A DNA stretch of 64,000 nt. Origin: Ornithinimicrobium cavernae (GTDB taxonomy: Bacteria; Actinomycetota; Actinomycetes; Actinomycetales; Dermatophilaceae). The notes beneath the pieces were generated by a model. The model was not told the origin of the DNA. It saw only the letters and a program-made list of their open reading frames with translations, and searched no databases. The DNA is taken from the NCBI RefSeq assembly GCF_003121625.1, contig NZ_QDDJ01000006.1:124001-188000 (forward strand), read 5' to 3'. Below, in pieces: positions 1 to 9,307 of the stretch; positions within the stretch are counted from its first letter, which is position 1; each line of letters starts with the position of its first letter. Both the position numbers and the translations under genes were made by a program.

Positions 1-253
1 TCTCACCGCTGGTCCGGTCGATGGCATCGCGGTACCGCCGCTCGGTGACCGACGGTCCCTGACGTTCGACGACCGGTCCCGGGTGGTCGCGGTAGTCCAG
101 GCCTCCTCGCACGACCGGCGGTGCACCGTTGGCCTCCGGCTCCGGGGGCCGTCCGGGCCGGACCTTCTCGACCAGGAGCCACAGCATGGCCACGGCACCG
201 GCGGCGACCAGGCCGACGGTGCCCGCCAGGAACAGCTCCAACCAGAGGCTCAT
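1..253 (-). CDS. Small membrane protein, cut by the window edge
   Basis: Partial gene read leftward; 84 codons are visible and the stop lies outside the window. The start ATG (251-253) follows a good GGAGG ribosome site. The N-terminus is one hydrophobic helix at about residues 6-28 (leu/ala/val/gly rich), then a proline- and arginine-rich hydrophilic tail. This suggests a single-pass protein with a cytoplasmic tail. I do not recognise the family. It is read in the same direction as the dienelactone hydrolase that ends at 311, with about 57 bases between, so the two may be co-transcribed. Confidence 0.6.
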   Translation of the reverse strand, partial: MSLWLELFLAGTVGLVAAGAVAMLWLLVEKVRPGRPPEPEANGAPPVVRGGLDYRDHPGPVVERQGPSVTERRYRDAIDRTSGE

Positions 254-310
254 CGGTCCCTCCTCCGCCCGGCCGTCCCCGGAGGCACGTGCCGGTCCCT
301 CTCTGCCGGG

Positions 311-1033
311 TCAGCCCACCGGCAGCCGCTGGGCCAGGAACGCCACGGTCTGGCGCCACGCCGCGCGTGAGGCGTCCTCGTGGAAGAAGGCGGGGTGCGG
401 GTTGTCGAAGGCGTGGCCCGCCCCGTCGTGGAGCTCGAACTGCACGTCGTCGCTGCCGCGGCTGACCCACGCGCGGATCTCCTCGACCTGCTCCATCGGG
501 ATGTAGGTGTCGGCGGTGCCGAAGTGGTGCAGGCTGGGCACCGCCACCTCGACACCGGCCTCGACCAGCTGGGGCAGCGCGGAGCCGTAGTAGCTCACCA
601 GCGCCGCCGGCGGGGTCGGTGTCTGCGCGGCCGTGGCGTAGGCGAGTCCACCGCCCAGGCAGAAGCCGACCAGCCCGACCTCACCGACGTGCGGCAGCGT
701 CGCCAGGTGCCGGGTGACCGCGACACCGTCACGGACGGCCGTGTCCCAGTCCAGCTGACCCACCAGCGACATCCCCTGCTGCAGCATGTCGTCGGCCCCC
801 TCCTCGACGCGCTGCTCAGGCAGGCGCCAGTAGAACTCCGGCGCGATCACGGCATACCCCAGCTCTGCCAGGTCCGCGCAGCGGTCGCGGATGTAGCCGC
901 TGACACCGAAGATCTCCTGGAAGACCACGAGGGCGGGCCGCTGCTCGCCGTCGGAGGTGTGGGGGAACCACAGCTGGGCCGGCATCGCCCCGTCGGCCGT
1001 GGGGACGGACACCTCGGTCGCCTCGAAGGTCAT
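311..1033 (-). CDS. Dienelactone hydrolase family protein
   Basis: A 240-residue alpha/beta hydrolase of the dienelactone hydrolase family, which opens lactone or ester bonds in the cytosol. The nucleophile is the cysteine at residue 125 in GFCLGG; Asp175 (FGTAD) and His207 (GAGH) complete the Cys-Asp-His triad, and Glu40 is in the usual position. Length is normal for the family and there is no signal peptide. It starts one base after the stop of the holin-like membrane gene upstream, so the two form an operon. The true substrate cannot be told from sequence; many members are general carboxylesterases rather than chlorocatechol enzymes. Confidence 0.85.
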   Translation of the reverse strand: MTFEATEVSVPTADGAMPAQLWFPHTSDGEQRPALVVFQEIFGVSGYIRDRCADLAELGYAVIAPEFYWRLPEQRVEEGADDMLQQGMSLVGQLDWDTAVRDGVAVTRHLATLPHVGEVGLVGFCLGGGLAYATAAQTPTPPAALVSYYGSALPQLVEAGVEVAVPSLHHFGTADTYIPMEQVEEIRAWVSRGSDDVQFELHDGAGHAFDNPHPAFFHEDASRAAWRQTVAFLAQRLPVG

Positions 1034-1034
1034 G

Positions 1035-1418
1035 TCAGTCCCGCCCGTCGGGGAGGACGGCGTTGAGGATCATCGAGATGATCGTGATGATCAGCGCGCC
1101 GAGCACCGCGTCCCACCAGAAGCTCTCGACCCGGAACCCCAGGTCGAACCAGCCGGCGACCCACGAGGTCAGCCAGAGCATGATCGCGTTGAGGATGAAG
1201 GTGAACAGCCCGAGGGTGAGCAGCATGATCGGCAGCGACAGCACGAACAGGATCGGTTTGATCACCGCGTTGAGGACGCCGAAGATCAGTCCCACCGCGC
1301 CGAGCGTCAGCAGGAAGGCGGTCGTGTCGGAGGTGTCCTCGAACACGATGCCGTCGATGATCCGCGAGGTGATCCACAGCGCCAGGGCGTTGACGAGGAC
1401 CTTGATGAGGAACGACAT
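1035..1418 (-). CDS. Phage holin family (YvlD-like) 4-TM membrane protein
   Basis: 127 residues from the ATG at 1416-1418. It consists almost wholly of four hydrophobic segments (about residues 5-25, 32-52, 56-80 and 100-122) separated by short loops, the pattern of the mycobacterial-type 4-TMS holin-superfamily proteins (YvlD-like), which are chromosomal and not phage genes. Function is unknown; a role in the cell envelope is only supposed. The reading frame stays open far upstream, antisense to hisC, but that extension has no family likeness and was rejected. It is followed after one base by the dienelactone hydrolase. Confidence 0.75.
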   Translation of the reverse strand: MSFLIKVLVNALALWITSRIIDGIVFEDTSDTTAFLLTLGAVGLIFGVLNAVIKPILFVLSLPIMLLTLGLFTFILNAIMLWLTSWVAGWFDLGFRVESFWWDAVLGALIITIISMILNAVLPDGRD

Positions 1419-1543
1419 GGGCCCATCGTCGCACCAGGTGCGCCCGGGGACCGGAATCTCTGCGCCGGCGTCCCGCCGGGGGAGGGTGGACCGGCACGGG
1501 CGGTGTGCCGGGTGCTGGGGACAGTGCACCCCTCGCCACGGTC

Positions 1544-1549
1544 TAGTCT
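1544..1549 (+). promoter_or_regulatory. -10 element of a leaderless promoter for hisC
   Basis: TAGTCT lies 7 bases before the ATG at 1557 and there is no Shine-Dalgarno sequence between, so transcription probably begins at or next to the start codon. The same arrangement recurs before several other genes in the window. Confidence 0.5.
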
Positions 1550-1556
1550 CGGTCGC

Positions 1557-2633
1557 ATGACCAACGGTGTCCGCCTCCGCAAGACGCTCGAGGGCGTCCC
1601 CGCCTACAAGCCGGGCCGGCCGGCCGCCCCGACCGAGGGGCTGACGGCCTACAAGCTCTCCTCGAACGAGAACCCGTACCCGCCGCTGCCCTCCGTGGTC
1701 CAGGTCGTGGCCGACGCGGCGGCCAGCATGAACCGCTACCCCGACATGGCGGTCACCCGGCTCACCGAGGCCCTCGCCGAGCGCTGGGACGTCCCGACCA
1801 CGCACATCGCCACGGGCACCGGCAGCGTGGGGGTGCTCACCCAGCTGATCAACATCACCTGCGAGCCGGGCGACGAGGTGGTCTACGCGTGGCGCTCGTT
1901 CGAGGCCTACCCCATCGTCGTCGCGCTGGCGGGGGCGACCTCGGTGCAGGTGCCGGTCACCGACACCGCTGAGCACGACCTGCCCGCGATGGCGGCCGCA
2001 GTCACCGACCGCACCCGACTCGTGCTGGTCTGCACCCCGAACAACCCGACCGGTCCGCACGTCACGGACGCGGCCCTGCGCGAGTTCCTGGGCTCGGTGC
2101 CCAGCGATGTCCTCGTGGTCGTCGACGAGGCCTACCTGGAGTTCAACACCGCGGAGGACGCGCCGGACGCCCTGGCGATCTACCGCGAGTTCCCGAATGT
2201 CGCCGTGCTGCGCACCTTCTCCAAGGCCTACGGCCTCGCCGGGCTGCGCGTCGGCTACTGCATCGCCCACGAGGACGTGGCGACGGCGCTGCGCAAGGCG
2301 GCCACGCCGTTCGGGGTCTCCGACCTGGCCGAGCGCGCAGCGGTCGCCAGCCTGGCGGCCTACGACGAGCTGGAGGTGCGGGTCAAGGCCCTCATCGACG
2401 AGCGCGAGCGGGTGCTGTCCGGCCTGCGCGAGCAGGGGTGGGCCGTGCCGGACACGCAGGCCAACTTCGTGTGGCTTCCGCTGGGGGAGGACACCGTCGA
2501 CTTCGCTGCCGCCTGTCAGGAGCAGGGGCTGACCGTGCGCCCGTTCCCCGGCGACGGCGTCCGCTGCACGATCGGCGAGACCGAGGCCAACGACCGGCTC
2601 CTCGAGGTGGCGGCGGCGTTCCGCCACCGCTGA
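1557..2633 (+). CDS. hisC: Histidinol-phosphate / aromatic aminotransferase (HisC/Pat type)
   Basis: 358-residue fold-type I PLP aminotransferase. Lys223 in [14 protein letters not shown] binds PLP; the PNNPTG motif (162-167), Asp190, Tyr193 and Arg231 are in place. HisC makes L-histidinol phosphate from imidazole-acetol phosphate; the closely related Pat makes aromatic amino acids. It is not beside other his genes, so it may be the HisC2/Pat paralogue common in actinobacteria. Start ATG 1557 was chosen because it follows a -10-like TAGTCT and gives normal family length; the open frame upstream overlaps the opposite-strand membrane gene and is not coding. Confidence 0.88.
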   Translation: MTNGVRLRKTLEGVPAYKPGRPAAPTEGLTAYKLSSNENPYPPLPSVVQVVADAAASMNRYPDMAVTRLTEALAERWDVPTTHIATGTGSVGVLTQLINITCEPGDEVVYAWRSFEAYPIVVALAGATSVQVPVTDTAEHDLPAMAAAVTDRTRLVLVCTPNNPTGPHVTDAALREFLGSVPSDVLVVVDEAYLEFNTAEDAPDALAIYREFPNVAVLRTFSKAYGLAGLRVGYCIAHEDVATALRKAATPFGVSDLAERAAVASLAAYDELEVRVKALIDERERVLSGLREQGWAVPDTQANFVWLPLGEDTVDFAAACQEQGLTVRPFPGDGVRCTIGETEANDRLLEVAAAFRHR

Positions 2634-2643
2634 CCCGAGCCCG

Positions 2644-2676
2644 CGGCAGCGCCGACCGAGGGCCGGACCGCTGCCG
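2644..2676. terminator. Possible bidirectional hairpin terminator
   Basis: CGGCAGCG (2644-2651) pairs with CGCTGCCG (2669-2676) across a 17-base loop, between the convergent hisC and FGGY kinase genes. No T-run, as is common in high-GC genomes. Confidence 0.4.
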
Positions 2677-2678
2677 GG

Positions 2679-4178
2679 TCAGGAGAACAGCGCGGCGTAG
2701 ACCTTCTCGAACCGCTGGAACCGCTCGGTGTAGTACGGCCGCCGCCGGAGCACCGGCGTGAGTGTCGCACCACGGTCCGGCGCGGCCCGCTCCACGCCCG
2801 GGGCGAGGGTCTCCAGCGCCAGCAGCGCCGTGCCGTGGAGGGTGGAGCGCTTGATCGCCACCGGCGTCACGGGGGTGCGCATCGCGTCGGCCATCACCTG
2901 CAACAGCTCGGGCCGGTCCGTGGTCACCCGACCGCCGCAGTAGAGCTTCTCCGGCTGCGGCGCGACGGTGCGCAGCTGCGACGCGATCCGCGCGTAGGAC
3001 AGCGCGATGCCCTCGACGACCCCGCGGTAGACCTCGACCGGCGCGGAGCCGGCGCCGATCCCGGTCATCACGGCCCGGGCGTCCGAGGCCCAACCCGTGC
3101 TGCGCTCGCCGGTGTAGAACGGCAGCACGAGCGGCGTGGTCCCGTGCGGCTCACCCCGCAGCACGCGGGCCAGCTCCCGGGGCTGCACCTGGTCGGTCCG
3201 CAGCGTGACCTCCGCCCAGTCCAGCGCGCGGCCCACATCGTTGAGGGCACCACCCAGCAGGGCCCGGTCGTGGGACACGCGGTAGCACCACAACCCCGGG
3301 GGAAGCTGCTCCGGCACCTGTCGGACCAGGACCCGCAGGGCGCCCGAGGTGGCGCAGGAGGCCCCGATCGTGGTCTCGTCGTGGGCGCCGAGACCGACGT
3401 TGGCCGCCAGCCCGTCGGCGACCGTCGCGAACCAGGTCGCACCCTCGAGCTGCGGCCACCGCCTGGCCAGCCTGGCTGCGCGCTTGGCCGAGAGCCGGAG
3501 CGGGTGGTCGAGGTGGTGGATCGGGGGCAGCTGGTCGAGCCGGACCCCCGAGACCGCGACGGTCTCCGGGTGCCAGTCGGCCGTCTGCCGGTCCACCAGC
3601 CCGGTCCACGCGGCGGCGGAGGTGCCGGTGGCCAGGGCGCCGGTGAGGGCACGCAGCACGTAGTCCCCCAGGGAGAGGTAGTGCGCGGCCGCGGCGACGA
3701 CGTCGGGACGCTCCGCGGCGAGCCAGCGCACCCGCGCGGGCCAGTAGCTGGAGTGCACCCGCGTGCCGGTCTGCTGCTGGAGGGCCTCCTCGTCGAGCTC
3801 CTCGCGCAGCTCGTCGACCGCACGTCCGCAGCGGCCGTCGGCGTAGGTGTAGCAGGGTGTGAGCGGCCTGCCGTCGGCGTCGACGACGACCAGCGAGGAG
3901 GCGAAGGTGTCCAGGGCGACACCGGCGACCTGCCGGTCCCCGAGCCCTCGGGTCAGGGCGTCGATGACCTCGCCGAGCTCCTCCAGCACCTGGTCCGGGT
4001 CGATCTCCGAGGTGCCGTCGGGGGCGACCGTGAAGTGATGGGCGACCTTGGCGCGCTTGCCGACCGGGCGGCCGTGGGCGTCGTAGACCATGCCGCGGGT
4101 CGCCGTGGAGCCGACGTCCAGCGCGAGCACCAGGGGCGCGACGGCACCCTGCAGGTCGGTCTCGAAGTCGGAGCCCAT
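2679..4178 (-). CDS. FGGY-family carbohydrate kinase (gluconokinase-like)
   Basis: 499 residues, typical for FGGY kinases (about 480-520), cytosolic sugar kinases with an actin-like ATPase fold. The N-terminal phosphate-1 motif LALDVGSTATRG is at about residues 18-29, and the C-terminal FGGY_C half carries the GSAPVEVYRGVVEGIAL and YCGGRVTTD segments. FGGY enzymes phosphorylate gluconate, xylulose, ribulose or glycerol; the general look is gluconokinase-like, but no sugar pathway gene is adjacent, so the substrate is open. Start ATG 4176-4178. Confidence 0.8.
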   Translation of the reverse strand: MGSDFETDLQGAVAPLVLALDVGSTATRGMVYDAHGRPVGKRAKVAHHFTVAPDGTSEIDPDQVLEELGEVIDALTRGLGDRQVAGVALDTFASSLVVVDADGRPLTPCYTYADGRCGRAVDELREELDEEALQQQTGTRVHSSYWPARVRWLAAERPDVVAAAAHYLSLGDYVLRALTGALATGTSAAAWTGLVDRQTADWHPETVAVSGVRLDQLPPIHHLDHPLRLSAKRAARLARRWPQLEGATWFATVADGLAANVGLGAHDETTIGASCATSGALRVLVRQVPEQLPPGLWCYRVSHDRALLGGALNDVGRALDWAEVTLRTDQVQPRELARVLRGEPHGTTPLVLPFYTGERSTGWASDARAVMTGIGAGSAPVEVYRGVVEGIALSYARIASQLRTVAPQPEKLYCGGRVTTDRPELLQVMADAMRTPVTPVAIKRSTLHGTALLALETLAPGVERAAPDRGATLTPVLRRRPYYTERFQRFEKVYAALFS

Positions 4179-4296
4179 GGAGTCACCCTAGGGGGACTGT
4201 GGTCCGGGGACCCCTCGGTGCTGCGGTAGCGTGGGGCCGACCCTGCAACAGGCCGTGGCGTTCGCCGCGCCGGGCCCCATGAAGGAGCAAGAACCT

Positions 4297-5484
4297 GTGA
4301 GCGACGACGTCGTCGCGCCGGTGGACACCGCCGCGCCCGCGACCCACGAACCCCCCGCCAGGGACATCACCGACGGCGGGCCGGACATGGTCCAGTTCCT
4401 CGACGCCGAGGGCCACCGGGTCCCTGTGACCGAGGTGAACAGCCCCTACGCGCAGTACCTCGAGGACGTCGACGGCGAGATGCTGCGCAGCCTCTACCGC
4501 GACCTGGTGCTGGTGCGCCGCGTCGACGCCGAGGGCCACGCGCTGCAGCGGCAGGGCGAGCTGGGGCTGTGGCCGTCGCTGCTCGGGCAGGAGGCCGCCC
4601 AGGTCGGTGCCGGCCGCGCGATGCGTCCCCAGGACTACGCGTTCCCCGGCTACCGCGAGCACGGGGTCGCCTGGTGCAAGGGCGTCGACCCGGTCAACCT
4701 GCTCGGCATGTTCCGCGGCGTCAACCACGGCGGGTGGGACTCCAACGAGAACAACTTCCACCTCTACACGATCGTCATCGGCAACCAGATGCTGCACGCC
4801 ACCGGCTACGCGATGGGGGTGCAGAAGGACGGCCTGGTGGGCACGGGCGACCCCGACCGGGACACGGCCGTCATGGCCTTCACCGGCGACGGCGGCACCG
4901 CCCAGGGTGACTACAACGAGGCCCTGGTCTTCTCGGCGGTGGCCCAGTCCCCGGTCGTGTTCTACGTCCAGAACAACCACTGGGCGATCTCCGAGCCCAA
5001 CGACCGGCAGTTCATCATCCCGCCCTACCAGCGGGCCCGCGGCTTCGGCATCCCCGGCGTCCGCGTCGACGGCAACGACGTCCTGGCGTCCCTGGCCGTG
5101 ACGCGGGCGGCCCTGGACCGGGCGCGCGGCGGTCAGGGCCCGACGCTGATCGAGGCCTTCACCTACCGGATGGGGGCGCACACCACCTCCGACGACCCGA
5201 CCAAGTACCGCATCGCCGCCGAGGTCGACCTCTGGAAGAAGAAGGACCCGATCGACCGGCTGCGCAAGCACCTGGTCGCCGAGGGGCTCGGCGACGACGA
5301 GTGGTTCGGTGCGATCGACGCCGAGGCCGACGACCTGGCCCAGCGCATCCGCACCGCCTGCCAGCAGATGCCGAACCCTCCGCACGAGGAGATGTTCGAG
5401 AACGTCTACGTCGACGAGCACCCGCTGGTGACGCGGGAGCGGGACGAGTTCGCGGCCTACCAGGCCAGCTTCGAGGAGGACTGA
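4297..5484 (+). CDS. pdhA: 2-oxoacid dehydrogenase E1 alpha subunit (PdhA/BkdA type)
   Basis: TPP-dependent E1 alpha subunit of a pyruvate or branched-chain 2-oxoacid dehydrogenase complex; with E1 beta it decarboxylates the 2-oxoacid and acylates the lipoyl arm of E2. The TPP/Mg motif begins GDGGTAQGDYNEA and ends QNNHWAISEP; the phosphorylation-loop-like YRMGAHTTSDDPTKYR segment is present. The GTG at 4297 is preferred because AAGGAG lies 9 bases before it; an in-frame ATG at 4279 and an upstream start at 4231 are alternatives. The first ~35 residues are low-complexity. The next gene overlaps by 1 base. Pyruvate versus branched-chain specificity cannot be decided here. Confidence 0.85.
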   Translation: MSDDVVAPVDTAAPATHEPPARDITDGGPDMVQFLDAEGHRVPVTEVNSPYAQYLEDVDGEMLRSLYRDLVLVRRVDAEGHALQRQGELGLWPSLLGQEAAQVGAGRAMRPQDYAFPGYREHGVAWCKGVDPVNLLGMFRGVNHGGWDSNENNFHLYTIVIGNQMLHATGYAMGVQKDGLVGTGDPDRDTAVMAFTGDGGTAQGDYNEALVFSAVAQSPVVFYVQNNHWAISEPNDRQFIIPPYQRARGFGIPGVRVDGNDVLASLAVTRAALDRARGGQGPTLIEAFTYRMGAHTTSDDPTKYRIAAEVDLWKKKDPIDRLRKHLVAEGLGDDEWFGAIDAEADDLAQRIRTACQQMPNPPHEEMFENVYVDEHPLVTRERDEFAAYQASFEED

Positions 5485-6527
5485 TGACCACCAGTGCAGG
5501 GGCCCAGACGCAGGCCGCGCCCGCCGGGGGGCAGCCGCAGGAGCAGGCGCCGCAGAAGATGACCATCGCCAAGGCGCTCAACGCCGGCATGCGCCGCGCC
5601 ATGGAGGCCGACCCCAAGGTCGTCCTGCTCGGTGAGGACATCGGCAAGCTGGGCGGCGTCTTCCGGATCACCGAGGGCCTGCAGAAGGACTTCGGCGAGG
5701 ACCGGGTGCTCGACACGCCGCTGGCGGAGTCCGGGATCATGGGGACCGCCGTCGGGCTGGCGCTGCGCGGCTACCGGCCCGTGGTCGAGATCCAGTTCGA
5801 CGGCTTCGTCTACCCGGCCTTTGACCAGATCGTCAGCCAGGTCGCCAAGATGCACTACCGCTCGCTGGGGCACCTGAAGCTGCCCATGGTCATCCGTATC
5901 CCCTACGGCGGCGGCATCGGCGCGGTCGAGCACCACAGCGAGTCCAACGAGGCCTACTTCGCGCACACGGCCGGCCTCCGGGTCGTCACCGCCGCCACCG
6001 CCGAGGACGCCTACTGGATGATGCAGCAGGCCATCGCCAGCGACGACCCGGTCGTCTTCTACGAGCCGAAGCGGCGCTACCACGAGCGGGGAGAGATCCT
6101 CCTGGGTGAGCGCGCACCATACGGCCTCCACGACGCGGTCGTGCGCACCCAGGGCACCGACGTGACCCTGCTGGCCTACGGGCCGATGGTCAAGACCGCC
6201 ATGATCGCGGCCCAGGCCGCGGAGACCGAGGGGCGGTCGGTCGAGGTCATCGACCTGCGCTCGCTGTCCCCGCTGGACGTGCCCACGATCCTGCAGTCGG
6301 TGGAGAAGACCGGCCGGGCGGTGGTCGTGCACGAGGCGCAGACCTACCTCGGCATGGGGTCCGAGCTCGCCGCGCTGATCCAGCAGGAGGCGTTCTACCA
6401 CCTCGAGGCTCCGGTCATCCGGGTCGGTGGCTACAACATCCCCTACCCGCCCAGCCGTCACGAGGAGGTCTTCCTCCCCGACCTGGACCGCATCCTGGAC
6501 GCGGTCGACCGGTCCCTCGCCTACTGA
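5484..6527 (+). CDS. 2-oxoacid dehydrogenase E1 beta subunit
   Basis: 347-residue transketolase-type E1 beta partner. It overlaps the E1 alpha stop by one base (TGATG), implying translational coupling. Recognisable family segments are MTIAKALNAGMRRAMEADP, VLLGEDIGKLGGVFRITEG, DTPLAESGIMGTAVGLALRG and GGGIGAVEHHSESNEAYFAHT, followed by the C-terminal transketolase domain with DLRSLSPLD and a final RVGGYNIPYP segment. The first ~30 residues are an alanine/glutamine-rich extension. Forms the alpha2beta2 E1 with the preceding product. Confidence 0.88.
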   Translation: MTTSAGAQTQAAPAGGQPQEQAPQKMTIAKALNAGMRRAMEADPKVVLLGEDIGKLGGVFRITEGLQKDFGEDRVLDTPLAESGIMGTAVGLALRGYRPVVEIQFDGFVYPAFDQIVSQVAKMHYRSLGHLKLPMVIRIPYGGGIGAVEHHSESNEAYFAHTAGLRVVTAATAEDAYWMMQQAIASDDPVVFYEPKRRYHERGEILLGERAPYGLHDAVVRTQGTDVTLLAYGPMVKTAMIAAQAAETEGRSVEVIDLRSLSPLDVPTILQSVEKTGRAVVVHEAQTYLGMGSELAALIQQEAFYHLEAPVIRVGGYNIPYPPSRHEEVFLPDLDRILDAVDRSLAY

Positions 6528-6599
6528 CCCCGTCACCCAGAGCCCCGGTCCTCCGACCGTCTGTCTGACCCACCACTCGCACGCCTAGGAGTTCGCACC

Positions 6600-8153
6600 G
6601 TGCCACAGTTCAACCTGCCAGACCCCGGTGAGGGCCTCGTCGAGGCCGAGATCGTCACCTGGAAGGTCAAGGTCGGCGACGAGGTCAAGGTCAACGACAT
6701 CGTCGTCGAGATCGAGACCGCCAAGTCGCTGGTCGAGCTGCCCATCCCGTGGGCCGGCACGGTCCAGGAGATCCTCGCCGAGGAGGGCACGACGGTGGAG
6801 GTCGGCTCGCCGATCATCGTCATCGACACCGGTGACGGCGGCGGGGCAGCGAGCGGTCCTGCGGGGCAGTCCGCGACGACCGGGCCGGAGGGGGCCGGTG
6901 CCGCGTCCGGCGGTGACACCGCCGGTGCCGCCGAGCCGGGCACCCTTGCCGCCCCCGGTGAGACCGCTCCGCGCGAGGCGAACCTGGTCGGTTACGGGCC
7001 CTCGGCCGGCTCCACCACCCGTCGTGCGCGCCGCTCGGGTGGCTCCAGGATCGGCCAGCCGGCCCAGACAGCGCCCGCCACGGTCCCTGCCCCCGTCCCG
7101 GCGCCGAGCGCCGAGCCGGTGCAGGCGGCCCCGACCCCGGAGGCTGCTGCCGGTCAGGCACCCGCCGGCGGCAAGCCCCTGGCCAAGCCCCCGGTCCGCA
7201 AGTACGCCAAGGACAAGGGTGTCGACCTCGCTGCCGTCACGCCGACGCGCGAGGACGGCGTGATCAGCCGTGCAGACGTGGACGCCTTCCTCGCCGGTGG
7301 GGCGCAGCCCGCTGCAGCGGCGGGCGCTGCGGCTGCCGCGCCCCACGTGGGTGTGGCCGGCACGACTGACTCGGGACCGGACTCCGCGGGCGGAGCCCCT
7401 CGTGCGTACTCGGCCCCGGTGTTCGACCGCTCGGGCGAGCGGGAGACGCGCACCCCCGTCAAGGGCGTCCGCAAGATGACCGCTCAGGCGATGACCGGGT
7501 CGGCGTTCACCGCCCCCCACGTCACCGAGTTCATCACCGTGGACGTCAGCGCGACGATGGACCTGGTCGAGCGGCTGAGGTCCGACCGTGAGTTCCGTGA
7601 CGTGAAGATCTCCCCGCTGCTGATCCTGGCCAAGGCGCTGTGCCTGGCGGTCCGGCGCAACCCCGGCATGATCGCCGTGTGGGACGAGGCGGCCCAGGAG
7701 ATCGTCCAGAAGAACTACGTCAACCTGGGCATCGCCGCCGCGACCCCGCGCGGGCTGCTCGTGCCGAACATCAAGGATGCCGACCTGATGGACCTCCGGC
7801 AGCTCGCCGAGGCCATGGCCTACCTGATCGAGACCGCCCGCTCCGGGCGCACCCAGCCGGCCGAGATGTCCGGCGGCTCGATCACGATCACCAACGTCGG
7901 CGTCTTCGGTGTCGACACCGGCACCCCGATCATCAACCCCGGCGAGTCCGCGATCGTCGCCTTCGGCGCCGTGCGTCGTCAGCCCTGGGTCGTCACGGCC
8001 GCCGACGGCACGGAGCAGATCGTGCCGCGCTGGATCACCCAGCTGGCCGTGTCCTTCGACCACCGCGTCATCGACGGCGAGCTCGGCTCCCGCTTCCTGG
8101 CCGACCTGGCCGCGATCCTCGAGGACCCGAGCCGGGCGCTCGTCTGGGGATGA
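6600..8153 (+). CDS. Dihydrolipoamide acyltransferase (E2) of the 2-oxoacid dehydrogenase complex
   Basis: 517 residues from GTG 6600, placed 8 bases after TAGGAG. One N-terminal lipoyl domain (about 1-75) has the lipoylated Lys42 in EIETAKSLVELP. A long Ala/Pro/Gly linker follows, then the E1/E3-binding domain (about 195-232, PPVRKYAKDKGVDLAAV), a second Ala-rich linker, and the catalytic domain with His488 and Asp492 in SFDHRVIDGE. It transfers the acyl group to CoA. It sits 72 bases after E1 beta. No E3 (lipoamide dehydrogenase) gene follows, so E3 is shared and encoded elsewhere. Confidence 0.9.
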   Translation: MPQFNLPDPGEGLVEAEIVTWKVKVGDEVKVNDIVVEIETAKSLVELPIPWAGTVQEILAEEGTTVEVGSPIIVIDTGDGGGAASGPAGQSATTGPEGAGAASGGDTAGAAEPGTLAAPGETAPREANLVGYGPSAGSTTRRARRSGGSRIGQPAQTAPATVPAPVPAPSAEPVQAAPTPEAAAGQAPAGGKPLAKPPVRKYAKDKGVDLAAVTPTREDGVISRADVDAFLAGGAQPAAAAGAAAAAPHVGVAGTTDSGPDSAGGAPRAYSAPVFDRSGERETRTPVKGVRKMTAQAMTGSAFTAPHVTEFITVDVSATMDLVERLRSDREFRDVKISPLLILAKALCLAVRRNPGMIAVWDEAAQEIVQKNYVNLGIAAATPRGLLVPNIKDADLMDLRQLAEAMAYLIETARSGRTQPAEMSGGSITITNVGVFGVDTGTPIINPGESAIVAFGAVRRQPWVVTAADGTEQIVPRWITQLAVSFDHRVIDGELGSRFLADLAAILEDPSRALVWG

Positions 8154-8557
8154 CGATGGCGCAACGTCGGGTGGCCCGCCTGAAGGACCGCCTCCTCACG
8201 GGGCTGTGCGTGCTGGCCGCCGTGGCCGTGGCCCTGTTCGCGCTGTCGCGGGGCAACCCGCGAGCGGCGGCGATCGGTGCCGGGCTGTTCCTGGGCTATG
8301 CGGTGCTGCACGCCGTCATGCGACGCCTCGAGCCGGCCGCGCGCGTGGTGAGCGGGCTGGGCGCGGACGCCCGGGAGCAGCTGATCCACTATCGCGCGAC
8401 GCGGACGGCCGGGCAGACCGCCCTGGTCATCGTCGCGGTCGGCGTCGCCATGTCGCTGTTCGCGAAGTGGGACACCGGACTGTGGATCGCGGGCTCGGCG
8501 ATGGCGGTGCTGGCCTCCTTCGTCGTCGGGCTGTGGTTCTTCAGCCGCGAGTCCTGA
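8150..8557 (+). CDS. Small membrane protein after the E2 gene
   Basis: 135 residues, starting at an ATG that overlaps the E2 stop (ATGA); a second in-frame ATG is at 8156. Hydrophobic segments at about residues 16-33, 39-52, 82-100 and 108-130 suggest three or four helices with a basic, amphipathic middle part. I do not recognise a family. Overlap with the E2 gene implies co-expression with the 2-oxoacid dehydrogenase, but nothing else links it to that complex. Confidence 0.65.
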   Translation: MTMAQRRVARLKDRLLTGLCVLAAVAVALFALSRGNPRAAAIGAGLFLGYAVLHAVMRRLEPAARVVSGLGADAREQLIHYRATRTAGQTALVIVAVGVAMSLFAKWDTGLWIAGSAMAVLASFVVGLWFFSRES

Positions 8558-8615
8558 CCGCTCGCCGGCCACACCGGGGGCGAGGCACGCTTCCACTCGT
8601 GCGAGCGAGAGCTCG

Positions 8616-8725
8616 CCCGGTCCACTCGTCCGTCCGGGCTGGCACGGTCGCCCGGTCCACTTGTCTGTCCGGCCTGGCGCGGTCGCGCGGTCCACTCGTC
8701 CGTCCGGCCTGGCGCGGTCGCCCGG
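8616..8725. repeat. Three tandem 35-bp repeats
   Basis: Units at 8616-8650, 8651-8685 and 8686-8720, each starting CCCGGTCCACTCGTCCGTCC or a near copy, with the first 5 bases of a fourth copy at 8721-8725. Units differ at a few positions only. They lie head to tail, with no spacers, between the small membrane gene and the VOC gene. Confidence 0.85.
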
Positions 8726-8764
8726 AGAGGCGGAGACTGACGACAGCCGTCCCGAGGAGGAGCC

Positions 8765-9178
8765 ATGGACCGACCGCCGCAGGTGCAGGCGACGTCGGTG
8801 TCGATCAGCACGCCCGCCCCGCGCGACCTGGCTGCCTTCTATGCCCGGCTGCTCGGCGTGGGGCTCTCCGCCTCAGAGGGGCCCCGGCCCGGGGAGCCTC
8901 CGGATGCCGGGTGGGCCCAGCTGCGTCCGGCCGAGGGGCGGCTGGCGATGACCCTCAACTTCGAGTGGGACGAGCACTATGCGGCACCGGTGTGGCCGAC
9001 TCCGGAGACACCCGGGTCGCAGGTCATGGCGCACCTGGATCTCAGGGTCGATGACCTCGTCGCGGCCGTCGCATGGGCCGTGGAGTGCGGGGCCACTGTG
9101 CACGCGCACCAACCGCAACAGTCTGTGCGCGTGATGGTCGACCCGCACGGCCACCCCTTCTGCCTCTTTGTGGGATGA
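8765..9178 (+). CDS. VOC-superfamily (glyoxalase/bleomycin-resistance fold) protein
   Basis: 137 residues from an ATG preceded by GAGGAGG. Two beta-alpha-beta-beta-beta modules can be made out: TSVSISTPAPRDLAAFYARLLG at the N-terminus and HLDLRVDDLVAAVAWAVECGA in the second half, ending with the typical VMVDPHGHPFCLF strand. VOC proteins include glyoxalase I, dioxygenases and antibiotic-binding proteins; metal ligands are not complete enough to assign catalysis. Monocistronic by position. Confidence 0.8.
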   Translation: MDRPPQVQATSVSISTPAPRDLAAFYARLLGVGLSASEGPRPGEPPDAGWAQLRPAEGRLAMTLNFEWDEHYAAPVWPTPETPGSQVMAHLDLRVDDLVAAVAWAVECGATVHAHQPQQSVRVMVDPHGHPFCLFVG

Positions 9179-9293
9179 CAGTGAGAGCTGCGGACCTCGC
9201 CCGAAACCAGCTCGAGCCGTTCTCGGGTTGCCGTCCGGGCGGCGGTTCCCGGGTTGGTGCGGGTCGTCGCCCACAGTCCCTGCCGGGGCTCGC

Positions 9294-9299
9294 TACAGT
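9294..9299 (+). promoter_or_regulatory. -10 element of a leaderless promoter
   Basis: TACAGT, 8 bases before the ATG at 9308; no ribosome-binding site between. Confidence 0.4.
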
Positions 9300-9307
9300 G
9301 ACCCGCG

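Noticed and set aside
957-1556. 200-residue upstream extension of the hisC frame
   Set aside because: Overlaps the membrane gene on the other strand, is His/Asp/Gln-rich and adds nothing family-like; ATG 1557 with a -10 hexamer is a better start.
8616-8725. CRISPR array
   Set aside because: Repeat units are directly adjacent with no unique spacers; no cas genes in the window.
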